From positions 1-17,507 of the forward strand of contig CAZGYE010000092.1 of the NCBI GenBank assembly GCA_964530165.1: a stretch of 17,507 nt of DNA, read 5' to 3'. Below the pieces are notes generated by a model, which saw nothing but the letters and a program-made list of their open reading frames with translations, was not told the DNA's origin and ran no database searches. Positions 6,286 to 13,218 of the stretch are shown here, in pieces (position 1 is the stretch's first letter; the number at the start of each line of letters is the position of its first letter). The DNA comes from CAZGYE01 sp964530165 (GTDB lineage: Bacteria; Planctomycetota; Planctomycetia; Planctomycetales; Planctomycetaceae). Made by a program: the position numbers and the translations under genes.

Positions 6286-6723
6286 ATGACAGCACACAAA
6301 CCCAGCCACAAGCGGCGGGGCGCGGTGGTGGTGGAGATGGCCATCGTCCTTCCGCTGTTCGCCCTGATTGTACTCGGCATCGTCGAATTCGGCCGGGCCT
6401 TGATGGTCGGTCAGCTCTTGACGACGGCCGCCCGCGACGGAACGCGTCTGGCTGTAGTCGACGGCTCATCAAATGCCGAAGTCATCCAGGTGGTCAAGGA
6501 CTTTGTCGGCTCGGCGGTCAACGTCGGTCCGACTGAAATCGCCGTCACCGTGGCCGTGACTCCAGCCGCCGGCAATCCGCCCGTTACCGACGTCGCAAAC
6601 GCACTGCCGCGAGACTTGTGCCAGGTGACCGTCCAGGTGCCGTTTGACAGCGTGAGCCTGACCGTCTCCAAGTACCTTGCCGGCAGACAACTCCTCGGCT
6701 ACTGCGCCATGCGACACGAGTAG
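6286..6723 (+). CDS. TadE-like pseudopilin protein
   Basis: This 145-residue protein has the TadE signature at its N-terminus: KRRGAVVVEMAIVLPLF, with the conserved Glu at residue 17, one membrane helix (~14-34), then FGRALMVGQLLTTAARDGTR. The C-terminal part is periplasmic. TadE/F proteins are processed minor pseudopilins of Tad/Flp systems; in planctomycetes many TadE/TadG pairs occur without an obvious pilin. GAGGG just before ATG 6286 overlaps the end of the TadG-like gene, and the genes are 4 bp apart, which indicates translational coupling. Confidence 0.88.
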   Translation: MTAHKPSHKRRGAVVVEMAIVLPLFALIVLGIVEFGRALMVGQLLTTAARDGTRLAVVDGSSNAEVIQVVKDFVGSAVNVGPTEIAVTVAVTPAAGNPPVTDVANALPRDLCQVTVQVPFDSVSLTVSKYLAGRQLLGYCAMRHE

Positions 6724-6764
6724 GTGCCAACATGCTGATAGTGACGGGTTTCGTCCGCACTGAG

Positions 6765-6796
6765 ACGGGATACCGGTCCGTCTTCGGATCACCCGT
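6765..6796. terminator. bulged hairpin between convergent genes
   Basis: ACGGG (6765-6769) pairs with CCCGT (6792-6796), with inner AT:AT and CCG:CGG pairs. It lies between the converging ends of the TadE-like and TPM genes. There is no T-tract on either side, so it is at best a weak or Rho-assisted end. Confidence 0.25.
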
Positions 6797-6811
6797 GCAT
6801 GACCGACGTGA

Positions 6812-7489
6812 CTAGTCAATGACCACGAGCACATCGGCCAATTCGTTGACGTCATCCTCGGCCCGGGGCAAGGGTCCGGCAAGGTGCTCGCCGAGGGACT
6901 TTGCCGTCTCGCACAGGGCCTCGGTCGGAGTCCCCGCATGAAGACGTTCGGTGAACTCGCCGCAGAGCTTCTCAATCTTCTCTTGGCCCAACTTCTCGAG
7001 AACGCTCTGGTCGGTGATGATCGCCGCCATGTGCTCGAACAACGAAACGTACAGAAGTACGCCGGAGCCGCCGGCCGTGTGGTGCACTCGGTTGTCGAAG
7101 AAGACCGCACGGGCCCGGGAAAGCACCTCGTTGCGCATCTCCTCGCGCGGGGTGAAAAGGCGACACAACCAGTCGACCTTGCTGGCCGTGAAGGCCCCGA
7201 GCACAAACCCGGCCACGACTACGGCCACCATCACGATAAGCTGCCATACAGGGGCGGAACTGCTCCAACTGCCGAGGTTGGATTCCGGCAGCGGATAGGC
7301 CGCCCAGACAATGATCATGCCGATGACGACAAACCACAGTCCGACGATGTCTTCAGGCCGGTCGTAGCGCCCCGAGCTTCGCGCAACGACCGGTACGATC
7401 TCGGCACTCGTTTTCGACTCGGCCTCTTGAATCGCTTGCTTGATGCGTTGGTGGTCCGCATTGGTAAAAAGCTTGGCTGTAACCGGCAT
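6812..7489 (-). CDS. TPM-domain membrane protein, second gene of pair
   Basis: The 225-residue protein resembles the TPM family (TLP18.3/Psb32/MOLO-1). An N-terminal TPM-like segment (IKQAIQEAESKTSAEIVPVVARSSGRYD) is followed by two membrane helices (~49-68 and ~82-101). The C-terminal half, with HHTAGGSGVLLYVSLFEHMAAIITD, also matches the family. It has no signal peptide. The start has GAGG seven bases upstream, and the gene lies 36 bp after the YgcG-type gene, so the two are very probably cotranscribed. In many bacteria two such genes follow lemA, which is not seen here. Biochemical role unknown. Confidence 0.85.
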   Translation of the reverse strand: MPVTAKLFTNADHQRIKQAIQEAESKTSAEIVPVVARSSGRYDRPEDIVGLWFVVIGMIIVWAAYPLPESNLGSWSSSAPVWQLIVMVAVVVAGFVLGAFTASKVDWLCRLFTPREEMRNEVLSRARAVFFDNRVHHTAGGSGVLLYVSLFEHMAAIITDQSVLEKLGQEKIEKLCGEFTERLHAGTPTEALCETAKSLGEHLAGPLPRAEDDVNELADVLVVID

Positions 7490-7525
7490 GGCTGAACCTC
7501 ATTGACCGTATCATGGACGGCGCAA

Positions 7526-8344
7526 CTACCAAGAACCGCTAGCACCACCTCCGCCTGAAAAACCCCCGCCGAAGGAACCGCCGCCAAAGCCGCCCGACCC
7601 CCTGGAACTGGTCGCCATGTGGTAGAGGATGGCGCCGACAACGGCGAAAACGACCCCCCAAAGCAACCACGCCCAGCCGCTCGAGCCTCGGCGAATCAGC
7701 GAGACGACGGTAAAGACCAAGAGTCCGACGACGATGGCCCCGATGATGTAGTGAGACGCCGGCCGGGGTTTCGTCGGCAGCTTCAGATCGCGGGCCATTT
7801 TGTCCAGCGCTTCCACTCCCGCCACAATCCCCCCGGAAAAGTCACCCTGTTTGAACCGGGAAATGATCAAGTCGTCCATGATCTTCTGCGCAGCCGCGTC
7901 CTTGTCCCGACGCCAGCCGGCCCCCAGCTCGATCCGCGCCGCGCGATCCCCCTTGGAGACCAAGAGCAAGATGCCGTGGTTCCAAGCCGTGTCACCCAGC
8001 TTCGCCGGTCCGATGCCCCATTGATCAAACAGCAATCGTGCAAAGGTTTCAATCCGCAGCCCGGCCCCGCCGTGCGCGGCCATCGACTCGATCGTGACCA
8101 CAATGATCGGGGCGGCCTTGTCCGTAAGCAGCTTGTCGGCGAGCTGTTTGATCTTCTGCTCGTCGTTCTCGGCAATCATGTCCGCCTGGTCGACGACGAA
8201 CTCCCGGTCGCCGGGGCGCTCCAAGTCGATCGTGCCCGGCGGTTGTGCCTGCGCGCTGTTCGGCCCCGGCAGGCCCGCGCCGATTGCAACAAGCAAACAA
8301 ACCAACATCAGACGAAGCAGCCTCGCACGCCCGGATACGTTCAT
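7526..8344 (-). CDS. YgcG-type TPM-domain protein with Gly-rich tail
   Basis: A 272-residue exported membrane protein. The signal peptide covers ~1-34 (ending NSAQAQ). The TPM domain covers ~48-185 (FVVDQADMIAENDEQKIKQL, WNHGILLLVSKGDR, ARIELGAGW). Two membrane helices lie near residues 198-216 and 224-242. The tail GGFGGGSFGGGFSGGGGASG followed by a terminal Trp is the classic YgcG ending. AGGAG lies nine bases before the ATG. Some plant TPM proteins have phosphatase activity; for the bacterial members this is unproven. It is the upstream partner of the second TPM gene. Confidence 0.9.
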   Translation of the reverse strand: MNVSGRARLLRLMLVCLLVAIGAGLPGPNSAQAQPPGTIDLERPGDREFVVDQADMIAENDEQKIKQLADKLLTDKAAPIIVVTIESMAAHGGAGLRIETFARLLFDQWGIGPAKLGDTAWNHGILLLVSKGDRAARIELGAGWRRDKDAAAQKIMDDLIISRFKQGDFSGGIVAGVEALDKMARDLKLPTKPRPASHYIIGAIVVGLLVFTVVSLIRRGSSGWAWLLWGVVFAVVGAILYHMATSSRGSGGFGGGSFGGGFSGGGGASGSW

Positions 8345-8403
8345 CCGTTGTCGCTCCTGAATCGAGTCTGTGTGCAGAAAGTCATGGGTACTTCAGGCTG
8401 GCG

Positions 8404-8409
8404 AGTATA
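8404..8409 (-). promoter_or_regulatory. candidate -10 element for the TPM gene pair
   Basis: TATACT on the minus strand lies 60 bp before the YgcG-type start. No good -35 is found 17 bp upstream, so this is tentative. Confidence 0.25.
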
Positions 8410-8430
8410 ACGCAAAACACGCCCCGGCGG

Positions 8431-8450
8431 ATCTCCGTTTTGACGGAGAT
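8431..8450. other. hairpin ATCTCCG/CGGAGAT
   Basis: A perfect 7-bp stem with loop TTTTGA lies between the stranded sulfatase fragment and the TPM operon promoter region. It has no T-tract, and its role is unknown. Confidence 0.4.
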
Positions 8451-8505
8451 GCATGCCGGAGGCGATTCTGTGTGTTCTTCAATTCGTTTTGCCGCTTGGC
8501 GAACG

Positions 8506-8716
8506 CGGTTGCCTTCGTGCTCCCAGTAGATAGCTTCCCGCTCGATCTTGCGGCCCTCGAACGCCGGGCCGAGGCTGCGGCCTTCCATCGGCTTGATCGC
8601 GTGGCCCTTGTAGCGCCGGGGATAGTCCGCGCCCGAAACGTCGACGCAGGTGGCCATCAGGTCGACCAGATGACCCGCCTGGTGTTCCAGCCGGCCGGTA
8701 CGTTTGATCCGCGCAG
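8506..8716 (-). pseudogene. stranded sulfatase fragment, direct repeat of 10549-10759
   Basis: These 211 bp match 10549-10759 in the same orientation with only three mismatches, all near the 8700 end. They encode residues ~433-503 of the intact sulfatase, from RIK.TGRLEHQAGH to AIYWEHEGNR, with no start codon of their own and no catalytic region. The open frame runs on past the copied part to a stop at 8382, giving an unrelated tail. The near identity suggests a recent copy or gene conversion. The outer edge (8716) sits 3 bp from an inverted repeat (8720-8798). Confidence 0.9.
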
Positions 8717-8719
8717 AAA

Positions 8720-8798
8720 GTAGGCCAGGCCTTGGCCTGACACAATCCAATTCGTGGTGGCTTGACAATTCGTTTCGTCAGGGCAAGCCCTGACCTAC
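8720..8798. repeat. inverted repeat pair at the junction of the sulfatase fragment
   Basis: Arms 8720-8741 and 8777-8798 are reverse complements at 19 of 22 positions. Each arm is itself palindromic: CAGGCC-TT-GGCCTG in one, TCAGGGC-AA-GCCCTGA in the other. This is a REP-like element lying between the fragment and the end of the fluoride operon. It could also act as the operon's 3' hairpin. Confidence 0.75.
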
Positions 8799-8804
8799 CC
8801 CCAC

Positions 8805-9266
8805 TTACGGGTGAGCGACTGTGATTCCAACAGTCCAAGCACTAGTAAGCACGAGGCCGCTGCCGAGCAGACACCCAGCCATTTTGCCACAGGCGGAGCC
8901 CAGCGCGGTGCGGCTTTCTTGGATGCCGTGCTCGCGAAGCCACTCAGCAATCGAACCCTCGAAGAAACCCGCGATGGCATCGGTGATGGCGTCTCCGACA
9001 ACCCCACCGACAATCGCTCCCATGATTCCGAAGCTCGCTGCCCCCATCAGGGCGGCGAAGGTGAGTAGACCTGTGTCGATTACTCCGAAAATGATGTCCG
9101 GCAGAAGTCGTTTGAGGTCCAACCGGGCAAGAATTGCGCCGGCAAGCGGGACAAAAGTCATCCCCAGAACCAACGGCCCGTAGAGCTGTCCGCTGCGAAG
9201 AACTCCATAGGTTGCCACAATCACGACGATTGACAGAACGACCACGAAGCAAAGTGCTTTCATCAT
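8805..9266 (-). CDS. small Gly-rich membrane protein, third gene of the fluoride operon
   Basis: This 153-residue protein of unknown function has about four hydrophobic helices: near CFVVVLSIVVIVATYGV, YGPLVLGMTFVPLAGAIL, then a Gly/Ala-rich pair around FGIMGAIVGGVVGDAITDAI, and a last one near CGKMAGCLLGSGLVLTSAW. A short acidic/basic segment (FEGSIAEWLREHG) divides the last two. ATG 9266 is preferred over 9263 because GGGA lies six bases upstream. The gene begins 19 bp after the DUF190 gene and so shares the crcB transcript and presumably its fluoride control. GxxxG-type packing and pore-like helices would fit a transport or accessory role, but this is inference. Confidence 0.75.
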   Translation of the reverse strand: MMKALCFVVVLSIVVIVATYGVLRSGQLYGPLVLGMTFVPLAGAILARLDLKRLLPDIIFGVIDTGLLTFAALMGAASFGIMGAIVGGVVGDAITDAIAGFFEGSIAEWLREHGIQESRTALGSACGKMAGCLLGSGLVLTSAWTVGITVAHP

Positions 9267-9285
9267 GCAACATCCCAGAACAAAC

Positions 9286-9630
9286 CTATGACTTGGGACC
9301 ATTCGCCCGGTATTTGATGACCTCGACCTTTTCGAGCGTGACCAGACCATCTTGCACCATTTCGTCGATGTACGGCATGAGTTCGTCGATTTTGGTTCTG
9401 CTGTCCACGATCTCGATGATGATGGGGAGGTCTTCCGACAACCGAAGAATTTTGGCGGTATGCAATCGGCTTTTCGCTCCGAATCCCATGGGGCCACGGA
9501 GCACCGTGGCTCCGGCGAGATGCAGCTCGCGGGCCTTCATGACGATGGCCTCGTAGAGGGGCACCTTCTGCCACTTGTCACTTTCACCGATGAAGATTCG
9601 CAGCAGACAGCCATCCTGAGGTATTTTCAT
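9286..9630 (-). CDS. DUF190 family protein
   Basis: The 114-residue cytosolic protein shows DUF190 landmarks: LLRIFIGESDKW, LYEAIVMKARELHLAGATV, RGPMGFGAKSRLHTAKILRL, and LPIIIEIVDSRTKIDELMP. To my knowledge the family has a PII-like (GlnB-like) fold and is often found beside crcB, which suggests a regulatory or accessory part in fluoride export. ATG 9630 has GGGAG nine bases upstream, inside the end of crcB, and begins 4 bp after the crcB stop, so translation is probably coupled. Confidence 0.9.
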   Translation of the reverse strand: MKIPQDGCLLRIFIGESDKWQKVPLYEAIVMKARELHLAGATVLRGPMGFGAKSRLHTAKILRLSEDLPIIIEIVDSRTKIDELMPYIDEMVQDGLVTLEKVEVIKYRANGPKS

Positions 9631-9634
9631 CGTG

Positions 9635-10018
9635 TTACACTCCCAGCCACTTCTCGGACAGCCGGTAGCCGAACCAGACGGCGATGAAACCGAGTCCATT
9701 GCTGAGGACTACGTTAACCGCAGCGAGCGATAGCTGTCCACCTTTGACAAGCGTGATTGTCTCCCAGCCGAAGGTGGAAAAGGTGGTAAACGCACCCAGG
9801 ACACCGACGAGCAAGCCGACGCGGTACTCCTCGCGAATGAGCTGCGGACTAGTGAACACGCCGCCCAGAAACCCGATGATGAAACAGCCGGCAAGATTGA
9901 CAACGAGTGTCCCCAATGGAAACGAACCATTGGCCAGTTTCTGTCCCCAGCCCGCCAGCACATAGCGAAGTAACGTCCCGCATCCACCGCCTGCCACAAT
10001 GAACAGTAATTTCGCCAT
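9635..10018 (-). CDS. crcB: fluoride ion channel CrcB/Fluc
   Basis: CrcB forms dual-topology dimers that let fluoride leave the cell. The 127-residue protein has the usual length and four membrane helices. Conserved motifs are GGGCGTLLRY (10-19), GTLVVNLAGCFIIGF (36-50, with the conserved Asn41), and GAFTTFSTF (75-83), which carries the Phe and Thr/Ser residues of the pore. One copy suffices for a homodimer; no second crcB is adjacent. AAGGGA lies about six bases before ATG 10018. The gene is headed by a fluoride riboswitch and followed by a DUF190 gene. Confidence 0.97.
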   Translation of the reverse strand: MAKLLFIVAGGGCGTLLRYVLAGWGQKLANGSFPLGTLVVNLAGCFIIGFLGGVFTSPQLIREEYRVGLLVGVLGAFTTFSTFGWETITLVKGGQLSLAAVNVVLSNGLGFIAVWFGYRLSEKWLGV

Positions 10019-10053
10019 CCCGGTCCCTTCTGCAAATGGCCCGGCACGTCAAC

Positions 10054-10089
10054 AAAAAAACCCCAACCAAGCAGCCGCCCTGGTGGGGT
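10054..10089 (-). terminator. riboswitch-controlled intrinsic terminator before crcB
   Basis: On the minus strand ACCCCACCA pairs with TGGTTGGGGT (one bulged T), followed by seven Ts. It lies between the aptamer and crcB, as in transcription-terminating fluoride riboswitches. An outer perfect 9-bp stem (10099-10107 with 10039-10047, GCCCGGCAC/GTGCCGGGC) encloses it. Confidence 0.88.
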
Positions 10090-10115
10090 GTCGTTCTCGT
10101 GCCGGGCTCGGACAG

Positions 10116-10142
10116 ACCCCTACCGAAAGTGGCTGAGGTAGG
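10116..10142 (-). promoter_or_regulatory. switching segment between fluoride aptamer and terminator
   Basis: CCTACC at the 3' end of the aptamer (10142-10137) can pair with GGTAGG (10124-10119). The overlapping GGGGT (10120-10116) can instead pair with ACCCC of the terminator (10089-10085). Fluoride binding should hold CCTAC in the aptamer and free the second segment to act as antiterminator. Confidence 0.55.
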
Positions 10143-10188
10143 AGTCATCGGGCCCGTGTGACCGGTTGACGGCGAACTCCATCGCCGA
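10137..10188 (-). promoter_or_regulatory. fluoride riboswitch (crcB motif) aptamer
   Basis: Read on the minus strand it has the conserved elements GGCGATGG, GTTCGCC, AACC and GATGACTCCTAC in order and at normal spacing. Fluoride with Mg2+ binds this aptamer class and turns on expression. It lies about 120 nt upstream of crcB. Confidence 0.95.
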
Positions 10189-10194
10189 GCGGGG

Positions 10195-10223
10195 ATGGTA
10201 GCAGAGAGCAGACCGCAGAGCAA
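10195..10223 (-). promoter_or_regulatory. candidate promoter of the crcB operon
   Basis: TTGCTC (10223-10218) and TACCAT (10200-10195) on the minus strand are 17 bp apart. Transcription would start near 10188, the first base of the fluoride aptamer. The hexamers are weak matches, but the position is right. Confidence 0.45.
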
Positions 10224-10322
10224 GCGGGAATCTGCGTCCTATGCCGTCGATCTCGTCCACATCAAGAACTACCTGGTCGAGGAGATGCCGCGCCTGATTT
10301 TCCCCTTGAGCTTGAAGCGTTT

Positions 10323-12056
10323 CTATTTGGATGAGGAAGCTTTCGCACGTCTGCTGCGACGCGGGTTCAGCGGAAGCACATTGGCCCGCTCGGCATACGC
10401 TTGCCAGGTTGCGGCCATTTTCTCGACGCGGTCCGGCTGGGCTGCGGCCAGGTTGTGCATTTCGGTCCGGTCGGCTTGCATGTCATAAAGCTCCCAAGGT
10501 CCTTTGGCGCCCTTGGCGACGAGCTTCCACTTGCCGACTCGGACGGCTCGGTTGCCTTCGTGCTCCCAGTAGATAGCTTCCCGCTCGATCTTGCGGCCCT
10601 CGAACGCCGGGCCGAGGCTGCGGCCTTCCATCGGCTTGATCGCGTGGCCCTTGTAGCGCCGGGGATAGTCCGCGCCCGAAACGTCGACGCAGGTGGCCAT
10701 CAGGTCGACCAGATGACCCGCCTGGTGTTCCAGCCGGCCCGTTTGTTTGATCCGCGCAGGCCAGTGCGCAATGAGCGGCGTGGAGATGCCGCCTTCGTGC
10801 ACCCAGTGCTTGTATTCGCGGAACGGCGTGTTGGAGACGTTCGCCCAACCTTGACCGTAAGCGATGTACGTGTCGCGCGGCCCCGGCATGACGCCCGGCC
10901 CTTGGACGACCGGGTAACCGTCTCGGGTCTGCCGCGGAACCCCACGAAGTTGGAGCTCCCCTTCGGCCATCGGCGGAAACGGCGGTTTGTCGGGGCGAGT
11001 GGCGTATTTTCCTTTGGCCGTTCGGCCCATGCTCTCGGCACAGCCGCCGTTGTCCTGCAGGAAAAGGATCAGGGTGTTCTCGAGCTGTTTGTCTTTCTTC
11101 AGCGCCGCTACGATGCGGCCGATTCCCTGGTCCATGTTGTCGATCATCGCGGCGTAGACCTCCATGCAACGCGCTTCCCACGCCTTGTGCTCGACCTTCT
11201 CCCAATCGCGGGCCTGGGGCGAAAGTTCCCAGCCGTCGGTGATCAGGCCGAGTTGCTTCATCCGTGCAAAGCGCGCTTGGCGAATCGGCGTGTAACCGCC
11301 GTCGTACTTGCCCTTGTACTTGGCGACGTCTGTTTCCAGCGCGTGCATGGGCCAATGGGCCGCCGTGTAGGCGACGTACATGAAGAACGGTTTGCCGGGA
11401 CGCTTCCGCTGATGCTCGACGATGAAGCTCACGGCGTTGTCACTGATGGCGTCGGTGTAGTAGTAGCGCTTCGGCCGGTATTCGTTATCCGTTAAATAGG
11501 TGATCATGGTGTTGTCACGGACTAAGGTGGCCGGATCGTAGAAGCTGCCGGCGCCGGTGATGGTCCCGTAAAACCTGTCGAACCCGCGCTGCAAGGGCCA
11601 ATTGTGTTTCGGACCGTCGGGCGCCATCCCCTTCGTGACGTGCCACTTGCCGGACATGTAGGTTGAATAATCGGCGGTTCTCAGCACCTCGGCGATGGTG
11701 ACGCATTGGTTATTGAGGTCTCCACGGTAGCCGTCGTAACCGCGGTCGTTGGTCATGTGGCCGACGCCGGCCTGGTGTGGATAAAGCCCCGTCAGCAGGC
11801 TGGCACGCGTCGGACAACAGCGGGCCGTGTTGTAGAAGTGCGTGAACTGCACACCGCCGTCAGCAAGCTCATCGAGGTTTGGCGTGTGGATCTCGCCGCC
11901 GTAACAACCGATGTCCGAATACCCCATGTCGTCCGACATGATGAGGAGGATGTTCGGTCTACGCTTGCTTCGGCCGGAATCCGCCGACGCGGAATGAGCA
12001 GAGGCGGCCAGGATCGCAGCCAAGGTAGTCAACCCGACGAGTGTGTGCCGTATCAT
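10323..12056 (-). CDS. secreted formylglycine-type arylsulfatase
   Basis: A 577-residue sulfatase that hydrolyses sulfate esters, in planctomycetes usually on algal or animal sulfated polysaccharides. The signal peptide is ~1-26 (ending SASA). The metal-binding SDDMG is at 41-45. The sulfatase signature CCPTRASLLTG begins at Cys80, which matches C-x-P-x-R and would be converted to formylglycine. LFLQDNGG gives later metal ligands, and the C-terminal GKWKLVAK, WELYDMQADRTEMHNL is typical. ATG 12056 is chosen because the signal peptide begins there and GGAG lies eight bases upstream; the frame extends upstream to 12107. It follows the ThuA-like gene by 51 bp. Residues ~433-503 are duplicated at 8506-8716. 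The substrate cannot be told. Confidence 0.95.
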   Translation of the reverse strand: MIRHTLVGLTTLAAILAASAHSASADSGRSKRRPNILLIMSDDMGYSDIGCYGGEIHTPNLDELADGGVQFTHFYNTARCCPTRASLLTGLYPHQAGVGHMTNDRGYDGYRGDLNNQCVTIAEVLRTADYSTYMSGKWHVTKGMAPDGPKHNWPLQRGFDRFYGTITGAGSFYDPATLVRDNTMITYLTDNEYRPKRYYYTDAISDNAVSFIVEHQRKRPGKPFFMYVAYTAAHWPMHALETDVAKYKGKYDGGYTPIRQARFARMKQLGLITDGWELSPQARDWEKVEHKAWEARCMEVYAAMIDNMDQGIGRIVAALKKDKQLENTLILFLQDNGGCAESMGRTAKGKYATRPDKPPFPPMAEGELQLRGVPRQTRDGYPVVQGPGVMPGPRDTYIAYGQGWANVSNTPFREYKHWVHEGGISTPLIAHWPARIKQTGRLEHQAGHLVDLMATCVDVSGADYPRRYKGHAIKPMEGRSLGPAFEGRKIEREAIYWEHEGNRAVRVGKWKLVAKGAKGPWELYDMQADRTEMHNLAAAQPDRVEKMAATWQAYAERANVLPLNPRRSRRAKASSSK

Positions 12057-12107
12057 GTGTCTCGCTCCACTTAGGTGCAACGTTGTCGCGGATTCTCGCT
12101 GGGTCAT

Positions 12108-13124
12108 TCAGATCTTGTGGTCCGCCGGTTTGAGGCCCTTTTTGTGTTTGCCGAGGCCGATTGGATTGGGATGGTACTCGCCGACAAGATCGACCTTGCT
12201 TCTGGCTGGGATCTTGTCTTCCAGGCCCATGCCCCAATAGCAGGCGTTGACCAGCAAACGGCGGAAGCCCTCGCTCTTCAGATCGCCGCCGTGTCCCATG
12301 GTCGTGGTGAACACGCGAGAAATTTTTCCTTGTGTTCCCTTGTAGGTCTTGATCCACGCGACGGGCACGAGCTTCTTGTCCGGATTGGGTTCGTCCTTGG
12401 GGTCCATGCCCGCGAGCACCTGCCCCATGATCAAGGGCTCGCAGTCACCGTGCAGCGTGGTCAGGCCGTAAACGTCCGACGGTCCCCAGATGTCCTCGCA
12501 GCCTCGGACAATGGGATGGTCCTGCATACCTTTGGCAATCAGTCCGCGCGTGCTCTCTTTTTTGTGGTGGCCGTAGTGCCTGACCCAGGTCTCACCTAAA
12601 ACCTGACGTCCGAAACCGCCTTCGAATTCCTTACTCCGAAAGCTGTATTTGGCATAGGGACTGTCTTTGTGCTGTGTGTAATTGAACGCGTGCGTCGCCG
12701 TTCGCAGCCCCATGATCGGTTTGCCCGAGTTGGTGTAATCGACAATGTATTTCATTTGCTCGTCTGGCAGCTCGCGGAAGCGGGTGAAAATCACCATCAT
12801 GTCGGCCGTCCGCAGAGCTTCGAGACCGGGGATGTTGTCGCGGGTGCCGGGGTCGATTTCGCCGGTTTGCTTGTTGATGGTGAACAGCACCGTCGAGCGA
12901 AAGCCGTGGTGCACCGCCAGAATCTTGGCGAGCTGCGGAATGAGCTCTTCGGAGCGGTATTCATCGTCGCCGGCAATGAGCACGATGTGCTTGCCCCTGC
13001 CGGGTCCCTGTTTCCCTTCCAACACAATCCCGGCGTCGTCAGCTTTCACCAGGTTGCCGAGCGAGCAGATCACACACACGAGCGTCAACATCTGAAGTTT
13101 CGATGCACTGTTTGTCTTCGGCAT
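12108..13124 (-). CDS. secreted ThuA-like (trehalose utilisation) domain protein
   Basis: The 338-residue product has a signal peptide (MLTLVCVICSLG..., cleaved near LVKA-DD) and a single ThuA-like, glutamine-amidotransferase-fold domain: KHIVLIAGDDEYRSEE, MVIFTRFRELPDEQMKYIV, GKPIMGLRTATHAFNY, and the late FTTTMGHGGDLKSEGFRRLL and NACYWGMG. Such proteins are abundant in planctomycetes near sulfatases and glycan enzymes, and their reaction is unknown. ATG 13124 is preceded by GAGAGG and starts the signal peptide; the open frame extends further upstream without support. The order HAD, ThuA, sulfatase suggests one operon. Confidence 0.92.
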   Translation of the reverse strand: MPKTNSASKLQMLTLVCVICSLGNLVKADDAGIVLEGKQGPGRGKHIVLIAGDDEYRSEELIPQLAKILAVHHGFRSTVLFTINKQTGEIDPGTRDNIPGLEALRTADMMVIFTRFRELPDEQMKYIVDYTNSGKPIMGLRTATHAFNYTQHKDSPYAKYSFRSKEFEGGFGRQVLGETWVRHYGHHKKESTRGLIAKGMQDHPIVRGCEDIWGPSDVYGLTTLHGDCEPLIMGQVLAGMDPKDEPNPDKKLVPVAWIKTYKGTQGKISRVFTTTMGHGGDLKSEGFRRLLVNACYWGMGLEDKIPARSKVDLVGEYHPNPIGLGKHKKGLKPADHKI

Positions 13125-13218
13125 GGTTTTCCTCTCGTCATCTGAAGTGGATGCGGCCATTGTTGCGTCGACGCCAATCGTACGCCTTTTCGATCCGTTG
13201 GGCAACGACATGGTTCGG

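Noticed and set aside
8382..8768. The stranded sulfatase fragment as a functional small gene
   Set aside because: It lacks the catalytic Cys, the metal sites and a signal peptide, and its ends are unrelated sequence; it is better read as a duplicated piece.
10195..10488. Plus-strand ORF of 97 codons
   Set aside because: It overlaps the crcB promoter and the 3' end of the sulfatase in antisense, and most of it is a shadow of the sulfatase frame. The first part (DLVHIKNYLVEEMPRL) looks slightly protein-like but has no ribosome binding site or family match.
10401..11495. Plus-strand ORF of 364 codons opposite the sulfatase
   Set aside because: It is the mirror frame of a well-supported sulfatase and has no recognisable domain.
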